A stretch of DNA of 40,920 bases, from positions 1 to 40,920 of the forward strand of contig JAQUZL010000003.1 in NCBI GenBank assembly GCA_028691385.1, given 5' to 3'. The DNA comes from Oscillospiraceae bacterium (lineage in GTDB: Bacteria; Bacillota; Clostridia; Oscillospirales; Oscillospiraceae). The notes beneath the pieces were generated by a model, which had not been told where the DNA came from, searched no databases, and saw only the letters and a program-made list of their open reading frames with translations. This document shows, piece by piece, positions 27,757 to 35,832 of the stretch (position 1 is the stretch's first letter; each line of letters opens with the position of its first letter). Position numbers and translations under genes: made by a program.

Positions 27757-27785
27757 AGTATAGCATTGCAGCTTCAAAATGTAAA
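27757..27785 (-). promoter_or_regulatory. Promoter of the che operon
   Basis: Minus strand TTTACA (27785-27780), 17 bp, extended -10 TGC-TATACT (27762-27757). Confidence 0.6.
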
Positions 27786-28011
27786 TGATTTTGCACCCTT
27801 GGGACGGGAAGAAAAAGACGAGAGGTGGGATTTTACGGGAAAAACCCGCAAAAAAGAAGGAAATTGCGCGGCAGAAGCTGCCGTGTCGGACGTTCGGCGC
27901 AGGCAACAGAACGGTTGGATCAGGCATTCACAAGAATCGGACGGAATCAATCTGCGCCTGCACGCGGCGCAAGGCTGGCAGCACCGGCATTCGCAATACC
28001 GGCGGGATGGA

Positions 28012-28076
28012 AATTGCAGGCGGCAAAGCCCAGGGGGCTTGCCGCCTGCAATTCACAGACAGCAAGCCCCCTGGGC
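28012..28076. repeat. Two overlapping perfect inverted repeats (mutually exclusive hairpins)
   Basis: A: aattgcaggcggcaa (28012-28026) with ttgccgcctgcaatt (28039-28053). B: gcccagggggcttgc (28028-28042) with gcaagccccctgggc (28062-28076). Confidence 0.85.
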
Positions 28077-28146
28077 AGCTTGATTCAAATCGTTATCTCA
28101 TTTTTGAGGCCACATCAAAAGCCGGTGCTGCGGCGCGTTGCGCGCA

Positions 28147-29301
28147 TTACAAATGGTCTGCGAGCGCTTTGGCTGCCTGCGCAATGTTCTCACGGCAGGT
28201 GGCAAGGTTCATGCGCACATGACATGCCGATGCGCCGCCAAACCACGCGCCATAGTCCATGGCAAGGCCGCAGCGCCCCTCAATGTAGTCCGGCAGCTGC
28301 TCCGGGCGCAGGTATGCGCCAAAGTCCAGCCAGGCAAGGTAGGTGCCCTCCAGCGGGGAAACGACCACCTGGGGCAGTGTGTCGCGCAGGGAGGATACCA
28401 AAAGCTGGTAGTTCCCATAGACGGTTTCCAGCACCTGTCCAAGCCACGCTCTGCCGCCCCGATAGGCGGCTTCCGCCGCGACGACGCCGAAGCTGTTGCC
28501 GCTGGCCACATGCAGGACGGCGACATAGTCGTCATATTTCTTGCGAATGGTGTCGTCAGGAATGATGATGACCGAATTCTTCAATCCCGCCAGATTGAAG
28601 GTCTTGCTGGGCGCGGTCAGCGTGACCAGCATGTCGTCATAGCTGCCCACGGTGGCGGCGGGGATGTGGACATGGCCTGCGAAGGTGAAATCCTGATGGA
28701 TTTCGTCGGAAATCACAAACACGCCGTTTTCCCGGCAAATGTCCAGCAGGCGCTTCAGCTCCTGCCGCGTCCAGACGCGGCCAACCGGATTGTGGGGCGA
28801 GCACATGAGGAATACCTTCACGTGATGTTCCCGAATCTTCTGCTCGAAATCCGCAAAATCAATGGTATACACGCCGTTTGTATTCACAAGCTCGCTTTCC
28901 ACCAGCGTGCGGTGGTTTTCCCGCACGGCGTTGGCAAAGGGGTAATAGACCGGGGACTGGATGAGCACTGCGTCGCCGGGGACGGTCATCATCTGGATGA
29001 ACCAGTTGAACGCGGCCACCACGCCGGGGGAGTAACGAATCCACGCGCGCGCCACATCATAGTTGTGATAGGTCTTTTCCCAGCGCACAAAGGCGTCGTA
29101 ATAGCTTTCCGGCGTGACGTCATAGCCGAACACACCGAACGAAACATGGCGCTGCAGCGCGTCGCGGACGCATTGGGCAGCGGCAAAGTCCATGTCGGCC
29201 ACCCAAAGCCCCATCAGATTTTCATGCTGAAATTGGTTGCCGTAGTGGTTCCATTTGGAGCAGTTGGTTCCGCGGCGATCCCGATAGATCAGTTCTTCCA
29301 T
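28147..29301 (-). CDS. MalY/PatB-family PLP-dependent C-S beta-lyase / aminotransferase
   Basis: MGLWVADMDFAAAQCVRDAL, LMCSPHNPVGRVWTRQELKRLLDICRENGVFVISDEIHQDF, LTAPSKTFNLAGLKNS. Confidence 0.85.
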   Translation of the reverse strand: MEELIYRDRRGTNCSKWNHYGNQFQHENLMGLWVADMDFAAAQCVRDALQRHVSFGVFGYDVTPESYYDAFVRWEKTYHNYDVARAWIRYSPGVVAAFNWFIQMMTVPGDAVLIQSPVYYPFANAVRENHRTLVESELVNTNGVYTIDFADFEQKIREHHVKVFLMCSPHNPVGRVWTRQELKRLLDICRENGVFVISDEIHQDFTFAGHVHIPAATVGSYDDMLVTLTAPSKTFNLAGLKNSVIIIPDDTIRKKYDDYVAVLHVASGNSFGVVAAEAAYRGGRAWLGQVLETVYGNYQLLVSSLRDTLPQVVVSPLEGTYLAWLDFGAYLRPEQLPDYIEGRCGLAMDYGAWFGGASACHVRMNLATCRENIAQAAKALADHL

Positions 29302-29327
29302 AAGACACCTCACAGACGTAAATTGAA

Positions 29328-29353
29328 GCTGGGGCAAACGAAGTTGCCCCAGC
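29328..29353. other. Intercistronic hairpin
   Basis: gctggggcaa-acgaag-ttgccccagc between the C26 hydrolase and C-S lyase genes; no U-run. Confidence 0.5.
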
Positions 29354-29370
29354 AGGGTTGCCGATTTGGA

Positions 29371-30099
29371 TTACCGCGCCACTTGGCGGTGCGCTTCGGC
29401 CAGCGCCACCAGATGCGAAAACAGCGGACGAAAGCGCGGGTGGTCTGCGACCAGCTCCTCCGGATGCCACTGCACGGCGTAGATGCCGCGCGCGGCGCTC
29501 TCCATGGCTTCCACCACGCCGTCGGCGGCGGTGGCTGTGACAGTAAACGGCGCGGCCACGGTTTTGACGGCCTGATGGTGGAAGCTGTTGACCATCAGCG
29601 GCTCGCTGCCCAGCAGCTGCGAGATCAGACTGTCCGGCGCAAGGCGCACACGATGGGTCAGCGCGCTGCGAATCGCCATATCCTGGGCATGGCAGATGGC
29701 GGCGTCGTACTGCGTGGGCAGATCCTGATACAGATCGCCGCCGAAGCAGACGTTCAAAAGCTGCATGCCGCGGCAGATGCCAAAGATCGGCTTTTGCTGT
29801 GCGGCAGCCAAACGCACCAGCGCCAGCTCCATCTGATCCTTATCGGCGAGGGTGTAGGAAACCTGCGCAGTCGGCTCCTGCCCATACAGCGTGGGCGTCA
29901 CATCCTCGCCGCCGGGCAGCAAAAGCCCATCGAGCAGCGGCAGATATTCTGCCGCGCGGGCGGCGTCGGCGTCGGCGGGAATCAGGATGGGCGTGCCGCC
30001 GGCGGCGATGATGGCGTCAATATAGGGTGTATTCACCAGATATTTGCGCGCCATGAGCTTGGGACTTTCTGCGGCAATCATGCCGATGATGGGCTTCAT
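29371..30099 (-). CDS. Gamma-glutamyl-gamma-aminobutyrate hydrolase-like (C26 / class I GATase) protein
   Basis: GLLLPGGEDVTPTLYGQEP, FGICRGMQLLNVCFGGDLYQDLP, VQWHPEEL. Confidence 0.85.
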   Translation of the reverse strand: MKPIIGMIAAESPKLMARKYLVNTPYIDAIIAAGGTPILIPADADAARAAEYLPLLDGLLLPGGEDVTPTLYGQEPTAQVSYTLADKDQMELALVRLAAAQQKPIFGICRGMQLLNVCFGGDLYQDLPTQYDAAICHAQDMAIRSALTHRVRLAPDSLISQLLGSEPLMVNSFHHQAVKTVAAPFTVTATAADGVVEAMESAARGIYAVQWHPEELVADHPRFRPLFSHLVALAEAHRQVAR

Positions 30100-30100
30100 T

Positions 30101-30994
30101 TCATTTCACCTCAGCTTGCAGCGCCGCCTGAAAGGCGGGGACAAACACGCGTGTAAAGCGCGCGCGCGCATCATGGGAAGAATAGTCCGCCCAGAGCGGG
30201 CTTGGCGTCACGGACAGGGGATAGGTGTCATAGGCAACCTGCGCCAGATCGGAAAGCTGGTAGGCGTTGGCGGTCGCTTTGGCGCGGGACGCGCCGTCTG
30301 CGGCCATCTGTGCAAGTCCCCGGTCAATGGCGTCCGCGCCCGGCTCGCCCAGCTGCTCGAGCGCCGCTTCGAGAATATAATAATACAGCTTAATGCTCAG
30401 CGTTTCAAAGCCAAGCTTGCCACAGGCTTTTTTGGGCGTGACGGCGGGGGCGACGTAGCCCGGGTCATACTGGGCAAAGCACTTGGGCTTCAGCGAGTCC
30501 GGCAGATTTTCGGCGCGCAGCACCACGTTGAACGCGCAGTACTCGTCCGTTTCCTGCGTCAGGGTCTTGGACAGATTGGTGTGGCCGTAATCATAGGCAT
30601 AGTGGTTGTAGCAGGCGGGATGGAACTCCTCGCAGTACATCCGGCCGATGGCACGCGCGCCATAGGCCTTCCAGACGTCTGCCATGGGGCAGACCAGCGT
30701 GTGGGACACGCGCTCTTCCGGATTCAGCTCCTGCAGCTCCCGCTTGAAGCGGGGGTCGGGCGGCAGGTCGCCGCCGACGGAAAACAGGCTCTGCATATTG
30801 ATTTTGACGCCCAGCTCCAAATGCCTTTGCCTGGAATGCGCGCCGCGGTCGCGGCCATAGCGGCGCGTGCCCTCCCGGAGTGCGCGTTCGCCCTCCACGC
30901 CAAATGCGTCCAGCAGCGCACGCCCGATAAAGGAATAAAGAAGCGTATAGTTGTCGGAAAGATCCATCACACATTGTTCTTCGTAAGTATACAT
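30101..30994 (-). CDS. L-2-amino-thiazoline-4-carboxylic acid hydrolase family protein (copy 2)
   Basis: Shares RMYCEEFHPAC...GHTNLSKTLTQETDEYCAFNVVLR...YDPGYVAP with the upstream paralogue; recalled family pattern. Confidence 0.65.
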   Translation of the reverse strand: MYTYEEQCVMDLSDNYTLLYSFIGRALLDAFGVEGERALREGTRRYGRDRGAHSRQRHLELGVKINMQSLFSVGGDLPPDPRFKRELQELNPEERVSHTLVCPMADVWKAYGARAIGRMYCEEFHPACYNHYAYDYGHTNLSKTLTQETDEYCAFNVVLRAENLPDSLKPKCFAQYDPGYVAPAVTPKKACGKLGFETLSIKLYYYILEAALEQLGEPGADAIDRGLAQMAADGASRAKATANAYQLSDLAQVAYDTYPLSVTPSPLWADYSSHDARARFTRVFVPAFQAALQAEVK

Positions 30995-31010
30995 CGTCTT
31001 TGCTCCTTTC

Positions 31011-31904
31011 TCAGGCGTCCAGCGCGGCGGCGATGGGGTCTAAAACCAGTGTTTTCATCAGGGACTGCGCATTGTGGCCGGGGTGGGACGCCCATGCGGC
31101 GTCATCCGAGGGGGTGAGCGCAAGCGGGAAGTTCTGGCGCGCAAAGTCCGCATCCAGCGGCGCAAGGGTATGCACTGCCTGCACGCGCATGGCGGAAAGG
31201 GCGGCGCTTGACCAGTCCTTCAGACCCTCGGCGACGGCACAGACGCCGTCCGCGCCGCAAACTTCTTCGGCGGTTTCCAGCAGATAGTAATAGATGGCGA
31301 TGGTCATATCCGCAAGCCCCGCGTCGTATCCCGCGTCGGCGGGCAGCGCCTGCGGCGCGGCGTAGTCCGGGTCGCAGTGGGCAAAGGTTTCCTTTGCCCG
31401 CTCGGGCGTCATGTTGGCTTCCCGGAAAAAGACGGAGAAGCGGCAGAAATTATCGCGCGGGCAGGTGAGCAGCTTGGACAGGTTGACCTGCCCCACGTTT
31501 TCGGTATAGGCCAGCACGCGCGCGTACTGGTATTCCTCACAATAGAAGCTGCCGGCCTTGGACGCGCTGCGGCGATTCCAGTAGTCGGCCAGCGGGCAGG
31601 TGTAGACCTCCCAGATCTGGCGATCCGCTTCGTCAAAAATTTCGGTGCTGCGCACCCGGGGGTCGTCCACAAAATCTCTGCCGCAGTGATAGAGATTGTG
31701 CAGGTTGGTCTTGACGTTTGCGCCGCGCAGCGCCGCGCGCTGGCGCAGACCGCTTTCACGGCCTGCCCGGCGCACGGCTTCCCGAATCAGGCGTTCGCCC
31801 TTCCGGTCGCCGCAGGTGCGCATAATGCGCTGCGTCAGGTGAAAATACATGGCGGAAAAGGCGTCCTGTTTGTTTTGCGGCTTAATATCGGTGTAGGTAT
31901 ACAT
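31011..31904 (-). CDS. L-2-amino-thiazoline-4-carboxylic acid hydrolase family protein (copy 1)
   Basis: SFYCEEYQYARVLAYTENVGQVNLSKLLTCPRDNFCRFSVFFR...CDPDYAAP. Confidence 0.65.
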   Translation of the reverse strand: MYTYTDIKPQNKQDAFSAMYFHLTQRIMRTCGDRKGERLIREAVRRAGRESGLRQRAALRGANVKTNLHNLYHCGRDFVDDPRVRSTEIFDEADRQIWEVYTCPLADYWNRRSASKAGSFYCEEYQYARVLAYTENVGQVNLSKLLTCPRDNFCRFSVFFREANMTPERAKETFAHCDPDYAAPQALPADAGYDAGLADMTIAIYYYLLETAEEVCGADGVCAVAEGLKDWSSAALSAMRVQAVHTLAPLDADFARQNFPLALTPSDDAAWASHPGHNAQSLMKTLVLDPIAAALDA

Positions 31905-31921
31905 GGAATATCCTCTTTTCG

Positions 31922-32875
31922 TTACTCGTCACAACGGAAGCACGAAACAAAGTGATTCGGTTCGACCTCTTTGAGCGTGGGATCGCACTGGCGGCAATGG
32001 TCGGTTGCATAGCGGCAGCGGCTTGCAAACCGGCATTCTGCCGGCGGGTCGATGGGCGAGGTGATTTCTCCGCGCATTAAAATATGCTCCTTCCGGTCGT
32101 GGAGACTGGGCACCGGAATGGCTGAGAGCAGCGCCTGGGTATAGGGGTGAATCGGGTTGTGGAAGAGCACCTCGGCCGGCGCTTTTTCCACGACCTGCCC
32201 CAGATACATGACCATGATGTCGTCGGAAATGTGATAGACAACGCTGAGGTCATGGGTGATGAACAGATAGGTCAGGTGATATTGCGCCTGCAGCTCCTGC
32301 ATCAAATTGAGAATCTGCGCCTGAATGGACACGTCCAGCGCGGAAACCGGCTCGTCGCAGACGATGAACTTGGGGTTCAGCGCCAGCGCACGCGCCACGC
32401 CGATGCGCTGGCGGCGGCCGCCGTCCAGCTCGTGGGGATAGGCGTTATACAGCCGCCGGGCAAGGCCGACCGTATCCATCAGTTCGGCCACTTTTTTCTC
32501 GCGGCTTGCTTTGTCCGGACACAGCTGATACAGCCGCAGCGGCTCTTCGATGGTTTGGCTGATGGTCATGCGGGGATTGAGCGACGAAAACGGATCCTGA
32601 AAGATCATCTGCATCTCCCGACGCTTTTTCCAAAGCTGCTGACGGCTCAACGCGCTGACGTTTTCACCATCAAAGAAAATTTTTCCGTCCGTTGGCTCCT
32701 GCAGGCGGATGAGGGTGCGGCCGAGGGTGGACTTGCCGCAGCCGGACTCCCCGACAACGCCAAGGGTTTTGCCCGCTTCGATGGTGAAGCTGACGTCGTC
32801 CACGGCGTGCACAACGCCCTTGGCGGCCTTGAAGTACTTTTTCAGGTGCTCCACGCGAATCAGTTCGTTAGACAT
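31922..32875 (-). CDS. Oligopeptide/dipeptide ABC transporter ATP-binding protein (OppF/DppF type)
   Basis: GVVGESGCGKSTLGRTLIRLQEPTDGKIFF...QMIFQDPFSSLNPRM...DEPVSALDVSIQAQILNLM; start [15 protein letters not shown] at 32875. Confidence 0.95.
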   Translation of the reverse strand: MSNELIRVEHLKKYFKAAKGVVHAVDDVSFTIEAGKTLGVVGESGCGKSTLGRTLIRLQEPTDGKIFFDGENVSALSRQQLWKKRREMQMIFQDPFSSLNPRMTISQTIEEPLRLYQLCPDKASREKKVAELMDTVGLARRLYNAYPHELDGGRRQRIGVARALALNPKFIVCDEPVSALDVSIQAQILNLMQELQAQYHLTYLFITHDLSVVYHISDDIMVMYLGQVVEKAPAEVLFHNPIHPYTQALLSAIPVPSLHDRKEHILMRGEITSPIDPPAECRFASRCRYATDHCRQCDPTLKEVEPNHFVSCFRCDE

Positions 32876-33881
32876 CGTGCAAAACGCCCCCTTCCTGAAT
32901 GTTCTGCTCGTTGTACAGGTGGCAGGCAACACAGTGCTCCGGGGTTCTGTGCACCAGCGCCGGCGGCGACTGGAAGCAGCGCGCGGTGGCATAATCACAG
33001 CGGTCGGCAAAGGCGCAGCCGGCAGGCAGATTGCTGGGATCCGGCATCAGCCCCTTGATGGGCTTGAGCTTTGCGCCGCGGTCATTCATGTTGGGCAGGG
33101 AATTGAACAGCCCCTTGGTATAGGGGTGCAGGGTGTGGTCAAACACATCTTCGAGGGTGCCGTGCTCCACCACCTTGCCGGCATAGACCACGCTGACGCA
33201 GTCGCACACCTCGGCCACGATGCCAAGGTCGTGGGTGATCATCAGCATGGAGGTGTTATTTTTTTCCCGCAGCTTTTTCATCAGATCCAGCACCTGTGCC
33301 TGAATGGTGACGTCCAGCGCGGTGGTTGGCTCGTCCGCAATCAAAAGCTCCGGGTCGCAGGCCAGTGCCATGGCGATCACCACGCGCTGCTTCATGCCGC
33401 CGGAAAACTGATGAGGATAGGCCTTGCCGCGCTCTTTGGAGATGCCGACCAGCTCCAACATTTCTCCGGCCTTTTCGATGGCGCTCTTTCTGCCCAGATG
33501 CTCGTGGTTTTCGATGACCTCGGCAATCTGCATCTCCACGGTGAGCACCGGGTTCAGCGACGTCATCGGATCCTGAAAAATCATGGACGCCGTTTTGCCG
33601 CGCACCTGCTGCAGCGCATTGGTAGTCATTTTCAGCACGTCTTTGCCCTGCAGGAAGATGCTGCCGCGGGTAATGACGCCCGGGGGCGTCTGAATCAGGT
33701 TCAAAATTGCAAGACCGGTGGTGGTTTTGCCGGCGCCGGTTTCGCCGACGAGACCCAGCGTCTGTCCCTGCTTGATTTGCAGGTTCAGCCCGTTGACGGC
33801 GTAAACGGTGCGGTCGTGGGTGCGAAATTCCACCGCAAGATCCTGAATGTCCAGTGCGTATTCGGTTTGCTTGTTTTCCAT
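32868..33881 (-). CDS. Oligopeptide/dipeptide ABC transporter ATP-binding protein (OppD/DppD type)
   Basis: [18 protein letters not shown]...[14 protein letters not shown]...[40 protein letters not shown]. Confidence 0.95.
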   Translation of the reverse strand: MENKQTEYALDIQDLAVEFRTHDRTVYAVNGLNLQIKQGQTLGLVGETGAGKTTTGLAILNLIQTPPGVITRGSIFLQGKDVLKMTTNALQQVRGKTASMIFQDPMTSLNPVLTVEMQIAEVIENHEHLGRKSAIEKAGEMLELVGISKERGKAYPHQFSGGMKQRVVIAMALACDPELLIADEPTTALDVTIQAQVLDLMKKLREKNNTSMLMITHDLGIVAEVCDCVSVVYAGKVVEHGTLEDVFDHTLHPYTKGLFNSLPNMNDRGAKLKPIKGLMPDPSNLPAGCAFADRCDYATARCFQSPPALVHRTPEHCVACHLYNEQNIQEGGVLHDV

Positions 33882-33893
33882 CTCCGTGCCTCC

Positions 33894-34793
33894 TTATTTC
33901 AGCCGCGGATCGAGCGCATCGCGCAGACCGTCGCCCAGCAGATTGAGCGCCAGAATGGTCAGCATGATGCAGATACCGGGAATGCAGGCCAGATAGCCGC
34001 TGTCACGAATGAAGTTTCTGCCGCCGGAGAGCAGCGCGCCCCATTCCGGACGCGGCGCAACCACGCCAAGCCCCAAAAAGCTGAGCGCCGCCGTGTTGGA
34101 GATCGTGGCGGCAATCCGCAGAGTGGTCTGGACAATGATCGGACCCATGCAGTTGGGCAGAATATAGTGGAAAATGGTGCCGCCGGTTTTCACGCCGATG
34201 GCCTTGGCCGCTTCCACATATTCCATGTCCCGCACGGTGAGCACAGCGCTGCGCACGATTCGCGCGAAGGTTGGAACAGAGGAGATGGCCAGTGCGATGA
34301 CAAGATTTGTGATGCTTGAGCCGAGCGCCGCCACAATAACAATAGCCATGAGCATCATGGGAACGGCGAGAAACACGTCGCAAACACGCATGATGACGTT
34401 GTCCGCCGCGCCGCCGAAAAATCCGGCGACCGCGCCCAGAATACCGCCAACAAACAGGCCGAAGGCGACGGCGATAAAGCTGATAGAGAGAGATACCCGG
34501 CTGCCGTGCACCACGCGCGCGAGCAGGTCGCGGCCGAATTCATCCGTGCCAAACCAGTGCTGCACAGACGGCCATTGCAGCCGTTCGGCGATGTTCTGCT
34601 TGACACAGGTAGCCTGATAGTTGAACAGCACATCGGCAAAGATGGCCAAAAGAACCAGAACGATCAGAAAAATCAGTCCGACCAGTGCGGCCTTGTTTTG
34701 GCACAGGCGGCGGAAGGTTTCCTTCAGCTGGCTGGTTTTCTGCGCGGCGGAAAAATCGGACGCGGAGGAAGTTTTGGGTTCAGATGATTTCAT
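33894..34793 (-). CDS. Oligopeptide/dipeptide ABC permease (OppC/DppC type)
   Basis: HWFGTDEFGRDLLARVVHGSRVSLSI; EAAKAIGVKTGGTIFHYILPN EAA loop. Confidence 0.95.
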   Translation of the reverse strand: MKSSEPKTSSASDFSAAQKTSQLKETFRRLCQNKAALVGLIFLIVLVLLAIFADVLFNYQATCVKQNIAERLQWPSVQHWFGTDEFGRDLLARVVHGSRVSLSISFIAVAFGLFVGGILGAVAGFFGGAADNVIMRVCDVFLAVPMMLMAIVIVAALGSSITNLVIALAISSVPTFARIVRSAVLTVRDMEYVEAAKAIGVKTGGTIFHYILPNCMGPIIVQTTLRIAATISNTAALSFLGLGVVAPRPEWGALLSGGRNFIRDSGYLACIPGICIMLTILALNLLGDGLRDALDPRLK

Positions 34794-34808
34794 TTGTCAG
34801 CTCCTCCT

Positions 34809-35735
34809 TTATCGGTACATGGTACGCACGCGGGGATCAACCACGCCGTACAGCAGGTCTACCACCAGATTGACCACCGAGAAACAGACGGTCATCAGAA
34901 GAATACAGCCCATGACAAGGGGGGTATCGCGCGCGTTAATGGCCAGAATCATCAGTCGGCCGACGCCCGGCCAGGCAAAGACCGTTTCCGTCAACACCGA
35001 ACCGCCCAGCATCTGGCCGATTTCCAGACCGATGACCGTGATGGTGGGCAGCATGCCGTTGCGGAACGCATGACGCATGATAATGGTGGTTTTGGAAAGC
35101 CCCTTTGCATAGGCGGTGCGGATGTAGTCCTGGCGCAGTGTTTCCACCATGGAAGAACGCGTTGTCCGCGAGATGGAGGCCATGTTCATAAAGCCGAGGG
35201 AAATGGCGGGCAGGATGATGCTCTTCCACGAATCCGCGCCATAGACCGGAAGCCAGCCGAGCTTCACCGAGAAAAGCATGATCAGCATCAGTGCCAGCCA
35301 GAAAATCGGCATGGACACGCCAATCAGGGCGACAATCATGCTGACATTGTCCACCCAGGTGTTCTGCTTCACTGCGGCGATGATGCCCAGCGGCAGCGCC
35401 AGCACCAGCGACATAATTGCCGCAACCAGCGTCAGCTTGATGGTATAGGGAAAGCGCGCCATAATCTCCGTGGTAACGGAGCTGCCGGAGCTGTAGGATG
35501 TGCCGAGGTCGCCGTGGAGCAGATCACCCAGATACCGGACATACTGGACAAGCAGCGGCTGGTCAAGCCCCATTTCATGCTCCAAGGTTGCAATCTGCTC
35601 TGCTGTTGCGTTCTCGCCCAGAATGATCTGCGCGGGGTTGCCGGGCGCCAGATGCATGATGAAAAATACCAGCAGTGTGACGCCGAGGATGACCGGGATC
35701 ATGTAGGCAATGCGTTTGGCGATGTATTTGCCCAT
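34809..35735 (-). CDS. Oligopeptide/dipeptide ABC permease (OppB/DppB type)
   Basis: MGKYIAKRIAYMIPVILGVTLLVFFIMHLAPGNPA; YIRTAYAKGLSKTTIIMRHAFRN. Confidence 0.95.
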   Translation of the reverse strand: MGKYIAKRIAYMIPVILGVTLLVFFIMHLAPGNPAQIILGENATAEQIATLEHEMGLDQPLLVQYVRYLGDLLHGDLGTSYSSGSSVTTEIMARFPYTIKLTLVAAIMSLVLALPLGIIAAVKQNTWVDNVSMIVALIGVSMPIFWLALMLIMLFSVKLGWLPVYGADSWKSIILPAISLGFMNMASISRTTRSSMVETLRQDYIRTAYAKGLSKTTIIMRHAFRNGMLPTITVIGLEIGQMLGGSVLTETVFAWPGVGRLMILAINARDTPLVMGCILLMTVCFSVVNLVVDLLYGVVDPRVRTMYR

Positions 35736-35775
35736 CACTTGTTCTCCTTTCACACAATTGTGCGTTTTAAGGGAA

Positions 35776-35804
35776 AGTCCCGACCCCAGGTTGAGGTCGG
35801 GACT
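35776..35804 (-). other. Intercistronic hairpin between the binding-protein gene and the permease gene
   Basis: agtcccgacc / ggtcgggact, 9-nt loop; short T-tract after it on the minus strand. Confidence 0.55.
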
Positions 35805-35832
35805 ACCGCAATATCTTTAATTTGGCAGATTT

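Noticed and set aside
28012-28076. CRISPR-like repeat
   Set aside because: These are two inverted repeats, not regularly spaced direct repeats with spacers. No cas genes occur in the window.
28138-30156. 672-aa plus-strand ORF
   Set aside because: Antisense to the C-S lyase and C26 hydrolase genes; no recognisable motifs.
32709-34319. 536-aa plus-strand ORF
   Set aside because: Antisense to oppD/oppC-type genes with strong family motifs; no independent support.
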